Assembly: GCA_016987375.1 (NCBI GenBank)
Contig: PJRA01000309.1
Location: 503,070-544,781 of the forward strand
Direction: 5' to 3'
DNA from: Brachionus koreanus
Lineage: Eukaryota > Rotifera > Eurotatoria > Ploima > Brachionidae
DNA length: 41,712 nt
Shown one piece after another: positions 22,155 to 33,000 of this stretch (positions are counted from its first letter, which is position 1; each line of letters opens with the position of its first letter). The notes under the pieces were generated by a model that was given only the letters and a program-made list of their open reading frames with translations, was not told where the DNA came from and ran no database searches. The position numbers and the translations under genes are program-made.

Positions 22155-22761
22155 ATGGGTAACGATCAAAAAAAACCCAATCAGTCAAGTATGGATTGTG
22201 GTGTTAGATAAATGAAAATTTTAATTATTTCTAAAAGATCAAGGTCAATATCATCCGGACATTGTGGTTGTATCCGAAAACAAAACTCAACCAAATGCAG
22301 ACAATGAAAGTTTTAACAAGTTAAAATTTGTTCCACTATTCTATCCGATTCTCAAAAGCTCGATAGACATGAAAGACGACAATTTGTATCTCATGCAACC
22401 AGACAGACTGGTCAAGCTGGCTGATGTGTTCAAAAATCATTTGAGCATATGTGCTTTTAATGTAACCGAAGATCAAGAAGCTTTGTCTACCGAAATCAAG
22501 CATGTAAGAATTATTAAGAGCATCTTTTTGTTTAACTGAATGTATTTTTAGTTAGATTTTGTTATTGATTTACTAATGCAAAATTTTATTGAAAAGCAAA
22601 AAAAATATGCTAAGTATTGTGAACAAATGAAAGCAGTAAATGACTTGAATGTAAGTGTGAAAAAAATTCGACGCAATATGGACGAAATTTTGCCAATGAT
22701 CAAAAGTATAAATGAATTCCTGCCCGAAGAAGATCGATTAGAAGAATTTACTTTTGAATAA
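22155..22761 (+). CDS. BORCS5: BLOC-1-related complex subunit 5 (BORCS5 / myrlysin)
   Basis: Exons 22155-22200, 22238-22503, 22552-22761; introns 37 and 48 nt; 173 aa (human 196). BORC sits on the lysosome surface and recruits ARL8 and kinesin for outward transport; BORCS5 anchors it through N-myristoylation. Seen: the myristoylation-type N-terminus MGNDQKK; DIVVVSE (human DIVVVAQ); a PLFYPILKSS block (human FQPLLKGLLSG); LVKLADVFKNHL; and the best-conserved C-terminal helix QNFIEKQKKYAKYCEQMKAV followed by LPEEDRLEEFTF (human LPEGERLEPF). The first intron is the shortest in the window. Exon 1 holds only 15 codons plus one base; it is supported by the MG start and correct phase. Lies 318 nt upstream of TBC1D9 on the same strand. 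Confidence 0.93.
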
Positions 22762-23079
22762 TAAATTTTTTTTATCTCTTTGAGTCAAAATTAAAATAAA
22801 TAAATTTTTTTTCTCTATAAAAAATATGTCTAAAATATCAATAAAATTGATAAAAAAAAAACCTAAAAGTTTTGATATTTTGAACAAAAATTTGCTCTGA
22901 GCTTTCTAAAACAATACGTCATATCTAGCTAAAAATGAAAAAAAATTATGATCAAATTTTATAATTTAATACTAATTATTTTAATTTAGAAGTAACATCT
23001 ACTAAATTTTTAAAATATTTAGATAATTTGAAATTATTTTCTTTTTTTTTTATCAGTCAAACTAAATGAAATTATAATT
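22762..23079. other. 318-nt intergenic spacer BORCS5-TBC1D9
   Basis: AT-rich; holds the BORCS5 3' UTR and the TBC1D9 promoter. Nothing specific recognised. Confidence 0.6.
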
Positions 23080-26000
23080 ATGTGGATTAAGCCAGAAGAA
23101 CTATTGTTAACCACCTTATGGTTTGATTTTTCCAGTTTTAAAAAGTTTAAGTTAAAATTTTGGACACTAGGTCAAGTGAACGCGGTAACATGTACTTTAC
23201 AATACAGAGGCGTCGCGGACAAGATGAAGAAAAGTTCGGTATCACAGGTCTATTAGTTGCCACTTGGGACTCGGTCACAGAATCAAAAGTTTGTTTAATT
23301 TTTGCTAAAATTTTTCTCAAACTATTTTAGACATTTCTTTAGTTGCACAAATACAGAATAATTCATCATAGAGAAAATAGTGAAATTTATTACAGTAAGT
23401 TTATTTGAACACAAAATTAATTTAATTTAATAACTAAATTTTGTTCTGAATTATTTGTTTTAAATATTCTTTAATAAGATTGCATTCATTTGAGACAAAG
23501 TGTGAATATAAATCACATTCTGTTAAATTATCACCTTCAAATCTTATTTGTTTCATAATCATAGACTCTCTGATATAATAGCATAGTTGTATTAGTCTTA
23601 TTAAGCATTTTAACATTAATTTATAGTATTTTTGACTATTATTTTTGCACAAAAATTTTCTCTCTCTTTTTGACATTGTGGAAATAAATTGATTCTGTTG
23701 TCTTATTTGAATATCATTCTGGTTTGCTTTGACATTCAATTGACTAATGCATAAAAACACGTAATGATACAAGCTTTCTATTTTGATCACAATCTCATTT
23801 TCTGAATCGTCCGACTCAAGTATATAGATTGGCGGTAGACCAACAGGAGCTTTGTACAAGTTTGCATTTTCGTGAACATAAAATGCACATCTCAAAATTG
23901 CTTTTGACAAATGAACAATGAAATATTTTAAATTAGACCAATATGCATTCGTGCCCATGTATTGTCTAGCTATTTGAATTGAATCGAATGCTCTCATAAA
24001 TTCTTTGAAACATTTTAACAATATTCTTGTATTAGGTCGAATTTTGACCATCTTTTCTTCATCATCATTTTTATTCGAAATTTCAAATAGATCAATTTGA
24101 ATTTTTTTCATATTGTTTGAATTTATCTCAAAATTAAATTGGCCTTTTTGAGTAAATTTTTTGTAATTTATGAAAACATCTTGAATAGATTTATGTTTTA
24201 GTTTCAAATTATTAAAATTATTCTCCAAAGAATTTTGCCATCTATTGTACAAATCAATGATGCTAAGTTTTTCATCCGATTCAACATTTGACCAAACTGG
24301 CACTAGTTCTTTCTGTATGGGCTCTACTTTACTTGCATAGAGCTCATTAATCTGTTGCATTTTTATTTTTTTCTGCTCAAATGGCCGACTTTTATTTTTA
24401 TTGCAAATATTTTGCTTATCCTCTGCGAAAATGACACTGATTCTGTCGAGTTCTTCTATAAGACTAAATCTTAGACAAGGCAAATTTTCCTGATAGCCAC
24501 TTAGTGAATTTAAACTAGGCACCTGTTTGAATTGTTTTTGCTGACTCCTAAGTAAACTTTTGTAAATATACCGAATTAGTTTTCGGTTGTCTTGGTTTAA
24601 TTTTGTTAAATTTAAATTTAATTTGGAATCTTGTGAATGGCGCTTAGTTTCCTTTTCATAAACCCATTGCTTCTTGCGTCTCATATACATCCGATTTTTC
24701 CTGTATGTCTTTGCATTGCTAACACTTAAAAAACTAAAATACATTTTTGACACAAATGGACTTGCTTTTTAAGAGTTTTAAATCTGGTGGAAACTATAAA
24801 TTAAATTAAAATGTTACCAAAGCAAATAAGATTATAAATTAAAGCTGTTGCTTTGGCTGAGACTAAGGAGGAAATACTGGAGCATTGGGAATGGATTGAG
24901 AAAAGCTTGATGCCAATGTTGGAGTCTTTTGAGGAGCAAGAAGATATAAGCAGCTTTATTTTTTGTAAGATAGAAAGCTTAATTGCTCAAAAAAATGAAC
25001 CCTCTGTTAGTGAAAATGCTGGTATATAAAATTTTTACTTCAAATTTATTTTTTTTAAATTTTGTTTTCGTAGACGAGGAATTTGAGTCCAAAAAATTCC
25101 AAGAAGCTGTTAAAAAATTTCAAAAATTATTCAAATTAAATCCCGGTGATAAACTTGTCAATTGTAAAAAATGTTGGCAAAAAATTTTTTTTCATTAATT
25201 CTAAATTTATTAAGATTATTCATGTAATTACACAAAAAATAGAGTGCCCCGTCAGGGATGGATGTATTTAAGTATGAACCATATTTGTTTTTATTCCTAT
25301 ATGATGGGCACCGAAGCAAAAATTACAATACTTTATACTGATATAATGGTTTATTTATTTATTCATTAAGATTTTATTTTTCCTAATTTTTAAAATTTAG
25401 AATATTGAAAAAATATCTTCTCTTTTATCAACTGGCATAAAAATAACCACTCGAAATGGAAGTTTTAGCTTTTACATGTTTTTAAATGTTGACGATACTT
25501 ATAAACTAATTCAACAATTGACCAATTTTGCTGTGCAAAATTTGCTCTCCAAAAGCCAAGAATTTAAAAAAGACCTGTTACCTCAGCTGGATAAACAAAG
25601 TTCGTCTAAATTTGTGTCTCACTTAAAACGAGATCTTGATGCAAAGGCTAGAAGTGAGTCGTTTAGGAGTTTATTTCGTTTGCCTAATGGAGAAATGCTT
25701 GATGGCAATGTTGTCTGTTCAGTATGGGCACCTTACAACAAGCGCTATATTCGAGGAAAAATATTTGTCTCCTCAAATTATGTTTGTTTTGCTTCAAAAG
25801 TGATCATCAATTTGAGAAAAAATTTAATATAACTTCTAAAATATAAAATTTTAAAATAGATTTCCAAAGAAGTTGAATTAATTATTCCCATCCGAGATAT
25901 TTATCTAGTTGAAAAACCCTCTGCTAGTTCTCGTCTATCGCGTCGCAACACTGATGATGAATACGACTTAGACCGGTCTTTGGTAATCACCACTAAAATT

Positions 26001-29000
26001 AAAGAAAATTTTTTATTCTCAGGATTTTTGGAACGTGATTTAATTATACAAAAAATTTCTGATATGCTGTTAAATAATCAAGAAGGCTCCCTGTAATTGT
26101 TATAATTTAAATTTTTGATTTATCACTATTTTTTATGCTTTTAAGTCCCCCGGTCGATCCAAATGGGCAAAATAATAAATTTGGTAAAGTTAAATTTTTT
26201 TTTTTGGGAAAAAAAATTTTATTTTTAAATAATTTTAATATAAAAATTAATTAAAAAAATTAAATTTTTTTATTTTTTAGAACAGTCTTCTCCGTTAATG
26301 GAGCTTTTTTCAAAAGGCTATTCAGATGAAAAAAGAGTGAGAGAGTCTACAAAAGAAGCTGAATGGAAGCATCATTTCTCTGAATATGGAAGGTTAGAAA
26401 AAATTTAATTTCAATTTTGTTGATTTAAAAAAAAAATGTCTCTTTAAGTTTATTTAGGAAATAAAATAAGAGAAGAGCTGATGGTGTGCTAGAATTTTTT
26501 AAAATTTTTTTAATTTTTTTTAAGAGGAGTGTCTATGTATAGAACAACTGAGATATATGAACTAATATTGGAAGGTCTGCCGGATAAATATAGATGTGAA
26601 CTGTGGCTAATATTCTCTGGAGCCATTCACCAAGTAAAGAATAAATAAGATTCAACATAAAATTTTAAATTTAATATTTTTTAATTAGAAAAACACAAAT
26701 CCTTTTGTTTATAAAAATTTAGTTAATCAGCCATGTGATGAATTTGAGGTAACAATGGATGAAATCGAAAGAGATTTACATCGATCTTTGCCTGAACATG
26801 TTGCTTTTCAAAGTGAAATAGGCATAAACGCATTGAGACGAGTTTTAAAATCGTATGCCATACGCAATCCATCAATTGGTTACTGTCAAGCTATGAACAT
26901 AATAGCCAGTGTTTTGCTATTGTATTGTAGCGAGGAGGACTCGTTTTGGCTGTTGGCATCAATTTGTGAACGCTTGTTGCCTGATTATTACAACACAAAA
27001 GTAGTTGGTGCCCAAATTGATGCCGGAGTTTTCGAAGATCTATGCGAACACTATCTAAAAGATATCTATGTCAAACTAAAAGAGCTGAGTGTGATCAGTT
27101 ATGTTTCCCTTGCTTGGTTTTTGACTCTTTTTATTAGTTCTATGCCGTTTGATTCGGCAGTATATCTAGTTGATTGCTTTTTTTACGATGGTGCTAAAGT
27201 AATGTTTCAATTAGCTCTAACTATTCTACAAGAGAACAAAGAAGAGTTGCTTAAATGCAACGATGAGGGTGATTCCATATCTCTTTTGGCCAAATATTTG
27301 GAAAATATTGAAAATCCAGACAGAAAATTTACAAATGCTAATGCCAATGTTAAAAATTTAATACGCGATTCTTATGTTAACTTCGGAACTATCACTGATG
27401 AAGATATACACAGACTTAGACTTAAGCATCGTTTAAGAGTTGTACAAAATATGGAAGAGAATTTGCTGAACAGCATTGCTCGCAATGTCTCTAAGCAATG
27501 TTCATTCAATGATGATCAAATCAAAGATTTGTTTTATATATATAAAGTAAGCTAATTAAAATTTATTTTTATCTTTTTAAGAATAAATCACTTAAACATA
27601 AACAAAAAAATTAAATCAGAATAATTATTATTATATAAAGGAAAGCAAAAAAAATTGCTTAATTTTTCTAAATCTGTTTCGAGCTAGGGCTTTATTTAAA
27701 AAAAATATTTGGTAATTTTAAAAATTTAGGACAAAAATTATGCACCATAAAGTCGAATCGATGTTTAATTTGATTTTTCAGGGAAAAAAAAATTTTAGGT
27801 TATTCAGCGTCTTTACGCTAAAATTTCAAATAAAAAATTTGACTTTACCCTATCCCCTGGCGCCAAAAGCACCTTTTTTTCACTAAAATTGAAATAAATT
27901 GAAATTAACTAAATATAGAAAAATTTCGATAATAAATTCGAATTCAACTTTAAAATTCATGCTAAATCTCAAATTTTTTTGATTTTATCTAATTCTTGGA
28001 CAAAGTTATTGAAAAAATTAGATTTTTGAGAGTTGCTTGCATTTCAGCTTAATTATTGAGTCCGAGACCCTATCAAGCCTATATGTTCATGGTATCAAAA
28101 TCTAGAGAAATGAATTTAGAAAATTCCTATCGGATTAGAATTTTTAATTAGTTTTTCATTTTTGAAATAAAGTTAAATAAATAAAATTTGCTTTTTTTTA
28201 TTTTTTTAAAAGTGCTATTTCATTGAGAATTTTTTTGTTTACAGTCAAAATAGTCATTACAAAAAAACCAGATATTACTTAAACCATGCTAAAAACAAAA
28301 ACCGTGGCTGTAATTTTAGACCTGGACTGAAAATAATGTGAAGGCAATTTTTTGAATTTTGACTAATTCAAAAAATAAGATTATTAATAAAATATTAATT
28401 AGTAATTCGGAAAATTTATTTTGAAAATTGATTAGAAACATAAATCATATTTTTTTTTCAAATGAAAAATTTTAAAGTTCACTAAATTTCAATAGATTGT
28501 TGGTTTTGGAAAATTTAGTACAATAGAACATAGCAAAATTTTAAAAATTCTTATCATTATTTTTCTAAAGTTCAAAAGTAATGATTACATTTTATTTATA
28601 AATTAAATTTTAATTTAATTTAAATTCAAATTTAAAATTCATAATAAAATTGTAAAATAAAATTAATTCCAGAAAAAAAAAAACTTTCTCATTTTTATTC
28701 TGAAAGAATGAAATTAATATAAATTTTTTCAGCAAGTTTCCAAAATTGGAATTATCGATGGTGACAACAGAAATCTTACAATTAACAAGGAACAATTTCT
28801 AAAATTGAACAAAAATTTGTGTGACTGGTCAGCTTTGTGTGATGCTGAGATAGGCGGTCGAATATTTGACGTATTTTGTCTTTTCTAAAAATAAAATAAA
28901 CTTAATTTGATAATATTTTTTTTTCAAGTTTCTTAAATGTTGTCCATCCGAACGTACATATGAAGCCAAAATTTCTAAGCTAATAATGACATCAATAGCA

Positions 29001-29719
29001 AATGGAGTACCCAACTCGAACGAAATTAAAAAAGCTTTTGACTCGGAAAAAGAGACTATAGATTTTCTTCATTTTATCCGCTACATGAATATAGTCTATA
29101 ATTCAGATGCTAATATGAGGCTTAAATTTTTGTATGGAGTCAGTATGAATGGTAAATGTTTAAAAAAATAAAACAAGTAAAAATTTAATTTATTTTTAAT
29201 TTAGATTCTCAAAAAAAAATCGAAATTTATAATGGAATTTTTTGTGTATTGTTGAGTAAGTTAGAAAGTTTGGGGAAAAATAACGAAAAGAACAAGTCCG
29301 ATTCGAATTTGGTCGATTCTAGCGATAAAATTTTTAAAAGCAGCTTGCCAATTATGAATCAAGATGAATTCATTAGTTTTTGGAGAATTATTTACAATTT
29401 ATTTACTGGCATGGAAAATGAGGCTGAGATGTATCACGCAGCTGCAACTGTGTCCACTCTATTGCTTAAACTTGGTGAAGCATCGCGCAAATTTCAAAAT
29501 GAAAATTTAAATAAAACTGCTGATTTGACCACTGAATCTGATAAATTACCAAAAAGTGTCAGTCTGACAAACTTGGATTCAACTAAAACCAAAATATGGT
29601 CCATTACTTTTGAACAATTGATTGCATCTTTGCTAACAGATAACTTTTTAGTCAACTATTTTGATACTAAATATGATATTGAGAAAAAACTAGCTGAATA
29701 TAAGGCGCAACATGCATAA
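23080..29719 (+). CDS. TBC1D9: TBC1D9/TBC1D8-family Rab GTPase-activating protein (GRAM-GRAM-TBC-EF hand)
   Basis: Exons: 23080-23120, 23171-23288, 23343-23394, 24845-25021, 25074-25163, 25215-25348, 25401-25799, 25860-26092, 26146-26183, 26281-26392, 26525-26633, 26689-27546, 28733-28870, 28929-29151, 29205-29719. They sum to 3237 nt (1078 aa) with all phases matching. The family stimulates GTP hydrolysis by Rab proteins on endomembranes. Seen: N-terminus MWIKPEELLL (human MWVNPEEVLL); GRAM 1 about 130-215 (VPRQGWMYLSMNHICFYS); GRAM 2 about 285-400 (RLPNGEMLDG..VSSNYVCFASK); TBC about 480-700 with the arginine finger in IERDLHR (R533) and glutamine finger in GYCQAMN (Q568); a degenerate EF-hand region; and a C-terminal FEQLIASLLT block. 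It is nearer TBC1D8B in length and TBC1D9 in its start, so the exact paralogue is uncertain. Intron 3 contains an antisense gene. Confidence 0.95.
23434..24753 (-). CDS. intronless gene of unknown family nested antisense in TBC1D9 intron 3
   Basis: Uninterrupted 439-aa ORF (minus) lying entirely inside the 1450-nt intron 23395-24844 of TBC1D9. Only 39 nt and 91 nt of intron remain on its two sides. The host exons on both sides are secure: the joined protein reads IYYTVALAETKEEILEHWEW, as in the family. I do not recognise the protein. It is basic at the N-terminus (MSKMYFS, then KNRMYMRRKKQW), mostly helical in look, with no signal peptide or transmembrane segment. Two better-ordered helical blocks are about 250-300 (LLKCFKEFMRAFDSIQIARQ, then YFIVHLSKAILRCAFYVHEN) and 370-400 (YYKLMLKCLIRLIQLCYYIR). 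Downstream of its stop, AATAAA (minus) at 23405-23400 falls next to the host 5' splice site. A gene is more likely than chance: 1.3 kb open in ~75% AT DNA. Confidence 0.75.
   Translation of the reverse strand: MSKMYFSFLSVSNAKTYRKNRMYMRRKKQWVYEKETKRHSQDSKLNLNLTKLNQDNRKLIRYIYKSLLRSQQKQFKQVPSLNSLSGYQENLPCLRFSLIEELDRISVIFAEDKQNICNKNKSRPFEQKKIKMQQINELYASKVEPIQKELVPVWSNVESDEKLSIIDLYNRWQNSLENNFNNLKLKHKSIQDVFINYKKFTQKGQFNFEINSNNMKKIQIDLFEISNKNDDEEKMVKIRPNTRILLKCFKEFMRAFDSIQIARQYMGTNAYWSNLKYFIVHLSKAILRCAFYVHENANLYKAPVGLPPIYILESDDSENEIVIKIESLYHYVFLCISQLNVKANQNDIQIRQQNQFISTMSKRERKFLCKNNSQKYYKLMLKCLIRLIQLCYYIRESMIMKQIRFEGDNLTECDLYSHFVSNECNLIKEYLKQIIQNKI
27547..28732 (+). other. 1186-nt intron 12 of TBC1D9
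   Basis: Phase-0 intron between the end of the TBC domain (ends LFYIYK) and the QVSKIGIIDGD exon; acceptor TTTTTTCAG, one of only two CAG acceptors in the window. AT-rich, and no ORF, structured repeat or transposon domain recognised. Confidence 0.75.
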
Positions 29720-30027
29720 AATTTTTTATTAAATTTTTTTTTTTAACGATTAGCTTTTTTTCAAAAAAATTTTAATCTAGCTATGTATATCAATTTTTTT
29801 TTCTTTATTTATTATTTCGGGTCTATTTTTAAATAAATATTTTAATTAAAAAAATTTTTTTATTTTTTTTTGTATAATAAATAAACGTCTTGATTAATAA
29901 ACATAACTTTTGGTTTATTTAATTATGTATAAAATTTAAAATCATTTGAGTAATTAAATATTTAATTTTTTCTATTAAGAAAAAAAATTATCAAGAATTT
30001 TTCATTTAAGAAAATTCAAATTTTAAG
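29720..30027. other. 308-nt intergenic spacer TBC1D9-ECM29
   Basis: Nearly pure A/T runs with several AATAAA-like words (for example near 29833 and 29879) that could serve as TBC1D9 polyadenylation signals. The ECM29 promoter must also lie here; no specific motif seen. Confidence 0.55.
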
Positions 30028-33000
30028 ATGTCATCAATTGATATACCTGAAGATTTGGAGCTGTCTAATTTGACGGACAAAGGTAAAAACAAAATTGATT
30101 AAGCATAATTTGAGCTTTTTTTATTTAGAAAAGATTTTAATTTTGGACAAACTATTCTTCAAAATTTTGGCTTCCGAAAGCGATCTGGATTTTGAAGATA
30201 ATCTTCATATTTACCTTCCCAAACTCTTGCTTAAGTTGACCACAAATGAAGAAATTGTTCGCAAAAAGGTACTCCTTTTTTTTTTTTAAATATTGACTAA
30301 AAAAAATTAAAGATAATGGAAATTTTGGTGCATATAAACAAGAGAATCAAAAGTCGACCAGATGTTCAGTTACCTTTGGAAGATTTGCTTGAGAAATTCA
30401 ACAATCCAGAACTTTCATGTCTAAATTTTTTTGCAGTAAATAAAAAAAAATCTTTTAAATAGTTTAATTTTGGGATAGAATTTTAGTCTAATTTACATAA
30501 AAATGAGTTTTCCGAGGCTTAATGATTCGAAAAAAGCTCTTATGGTCGAAAAACTGATGAAATCTGTCGAAGGAAAATCACAAACACATCAAGACTCGTA
30601 AAATAATTTTTTTTTAGAAATTTAAAATTTAAAAATTAAACCTAATATTTAGAATATTTTCTCTAATTGTTGATGGTATACGATTTTTGGACTTGAAGCC
30701 AAATGATTCTAAATGCAAAGAAAAATATAGCTTTGCTGAATCAGAAAAATTGAGAAAACAATTTTTGGATTATTTGTTAAACTATCTATTGTTGCCATAT
30801 AATCAAAACAAGCCAGCTTCAACTGCCAATACTCCTGCGCAATCAGAAATACCGGCATGTATGAGCGATTCTGTTTACAAAAGGTTCAAAAACGATGTCA
30901 ATCTTGACCATGGTGATGAAATAGAAAAGTTCAAAATTGGAATATTAAAATTTTTATCTTTTAACATATTTGAGCCTGAAGAAATTTTATTTCATTTTAT
31001 CATATCTACATCAGACACAAGGTATAGTGTGGTACAAATAGCTGAGATTCACATAAAAAGAATAGTCAGCTCTGTGGACATAAATGATCAGAAAATAGTA
31101 GACAAATTTTTTTCTCTATTTTTAGGCTTTAAATTATCGCTTCAGCAAAATGTACCCGAGTCGAATAAAATAGAGCCTGCAAACACTCGTATTAGATTGA
31201 AGCTTTTTCCTTACATACTTCGATCTAGAACTGCATCAGCTACTGTTGGTCATGCAATACAAATTGTCTTTGACAGTTTATTCGGACCAGCTATGTCTAC
31301 AAACCAAAAAATAAAAATGTATGCTGTTCAATTTGTTCATCAAATAGCTTTAAAGTAATTTTGGAAAAGGATTTAAAGAATTGCTTATTTTTATTTTTAT
31401 TTAGTTGTGAGAAAGAAAAATTGAGTAAACTAGGATCTGTGTTGATACAAGGTATGAACAAAATTATAGCTGAGTCCAAAGATGATAGCAAGTTGAGAGG
31501 CTTAGCTTATGTTGCTGTTGGAAAACTGTCTCGCAAAATACCGAGCACTATCGCCAATGATATATCAGTTGTGCATAACTTTTTCAATGCCCTTCAAAAT
31601 GAAGATACTGATACCAAGTTAAATATTCAGGAAGCTTTGGTATTAATGATTGATGCTTTTCGAAATTCAAAGCTGGAAGAAAAACGACTCTTACTCACTC
31701 TACTGTTTCAATATGTTGAAAATGTAATAAGAAAAAATTTTTTTTTTCTTTCTAATTATTTTTTAAGGAAGTTCCTAATTGTAGATCAATGTCTGTTAAA
31801 TTTGCTTTCGAAATTTTCGATCATGACGATCTTGAATCACGTTATCTTTTGTTGCTAGCTTCATCTGACAGGTAAATTAGATTGATTTAATGAAGAAAAA
31901 AATTTTAGTTTTAATAAACAGTGGTAATTTGACACGTGGTTCTTAGGTAAAATTACATAAAAATTTGGTAAAACAAAAAGGGCCAAAAAAGAGCATTTTT
32001 TTCGTTTTTTTTTTAATAAAATTTTGAGAAAAAAAAACCCAATTTTACCTAATATTACGTAGAGTGTTATTTTTTTTGAAGTGTAAAAAACGGTAAAATT
32101 ATATTTAAATCATTTATTTCACTTTTATATTTCATTTTTTTATTATGTATTTGATTTTGTTATAGTTTGAATGCATTTCCCATCTGTTTTAGAAAATTGA
32201 ATTGAATTTTTGTAGGTTTCTTCAATTAGATAATTTTCAATGGTAATATTCAATTGTAAATTTTCGAAAAATTATGTAATTTTGCGTAAAATATGGTAAA
32301 ATTCCGTTTTTTTAGGTAAAATTTCGAAATTTTACTTCAGAATGATTTGTCAAATCATCACTGTCAATCAATTTGACGGAAAAGTTTGCAATCAAAAACT
32401 AAAGCAAAATTTTTATATCAAAACAACTTTTTTTTAGGTCTAAAACTAATTTTGCCAAATAATAAATTTTGGGTGACACATTCTGTACCACTAGTCTTAA
32501 ACCTTTTAGAAATTTTTTTTTCGTAAAATTTTTGTTTTTTGGTTTTTAAAATTGATTTCTAAAGCCTCTATAAATAGTTCTACAAAGTGTTTTAGCTGAT
32601 ATAAGTTTTGTACTGCCCAAATTTAGTCTCTGTAAAAATTCTAAAATTTAATTTTAATAATTATCTATTAAATATACTAATTTGTGAAATTGTAGAGTTT
32701 TTACACAGACCAAATTTGAGCGATAAAAACGTTGTATCAGCTCATACATTTTGCGGCATATTGAAGCTTATAATCAAAATTTAATGATCATGCTCAATTA
32801 TAATTTTTATACAAATTTTTAAGAAGTTTTTTAAATGAAAAATTAAATGCAGAGAAATGTTGTTAAACCATATCCAACTATTTTGCATAATTCTGCATTC
32901 AGAAATTGTTTGCAGAAATTTGCACACATAAAAAATTAAGATTAACATCGAATGTTTACTTTAAAAATATGCTTCTGCAATTAATTTTTTACTTAAATAT

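Noticed and set aside
23434..24753. LYR-motif or NAA35-like assignment of the nested ORF
   Set aside because: A KLIRYIYKSLLR stretch near residue 60 recalls LYR proteins, and some helices recall NatC subunits, but no extended pattern matches; left as unknown.
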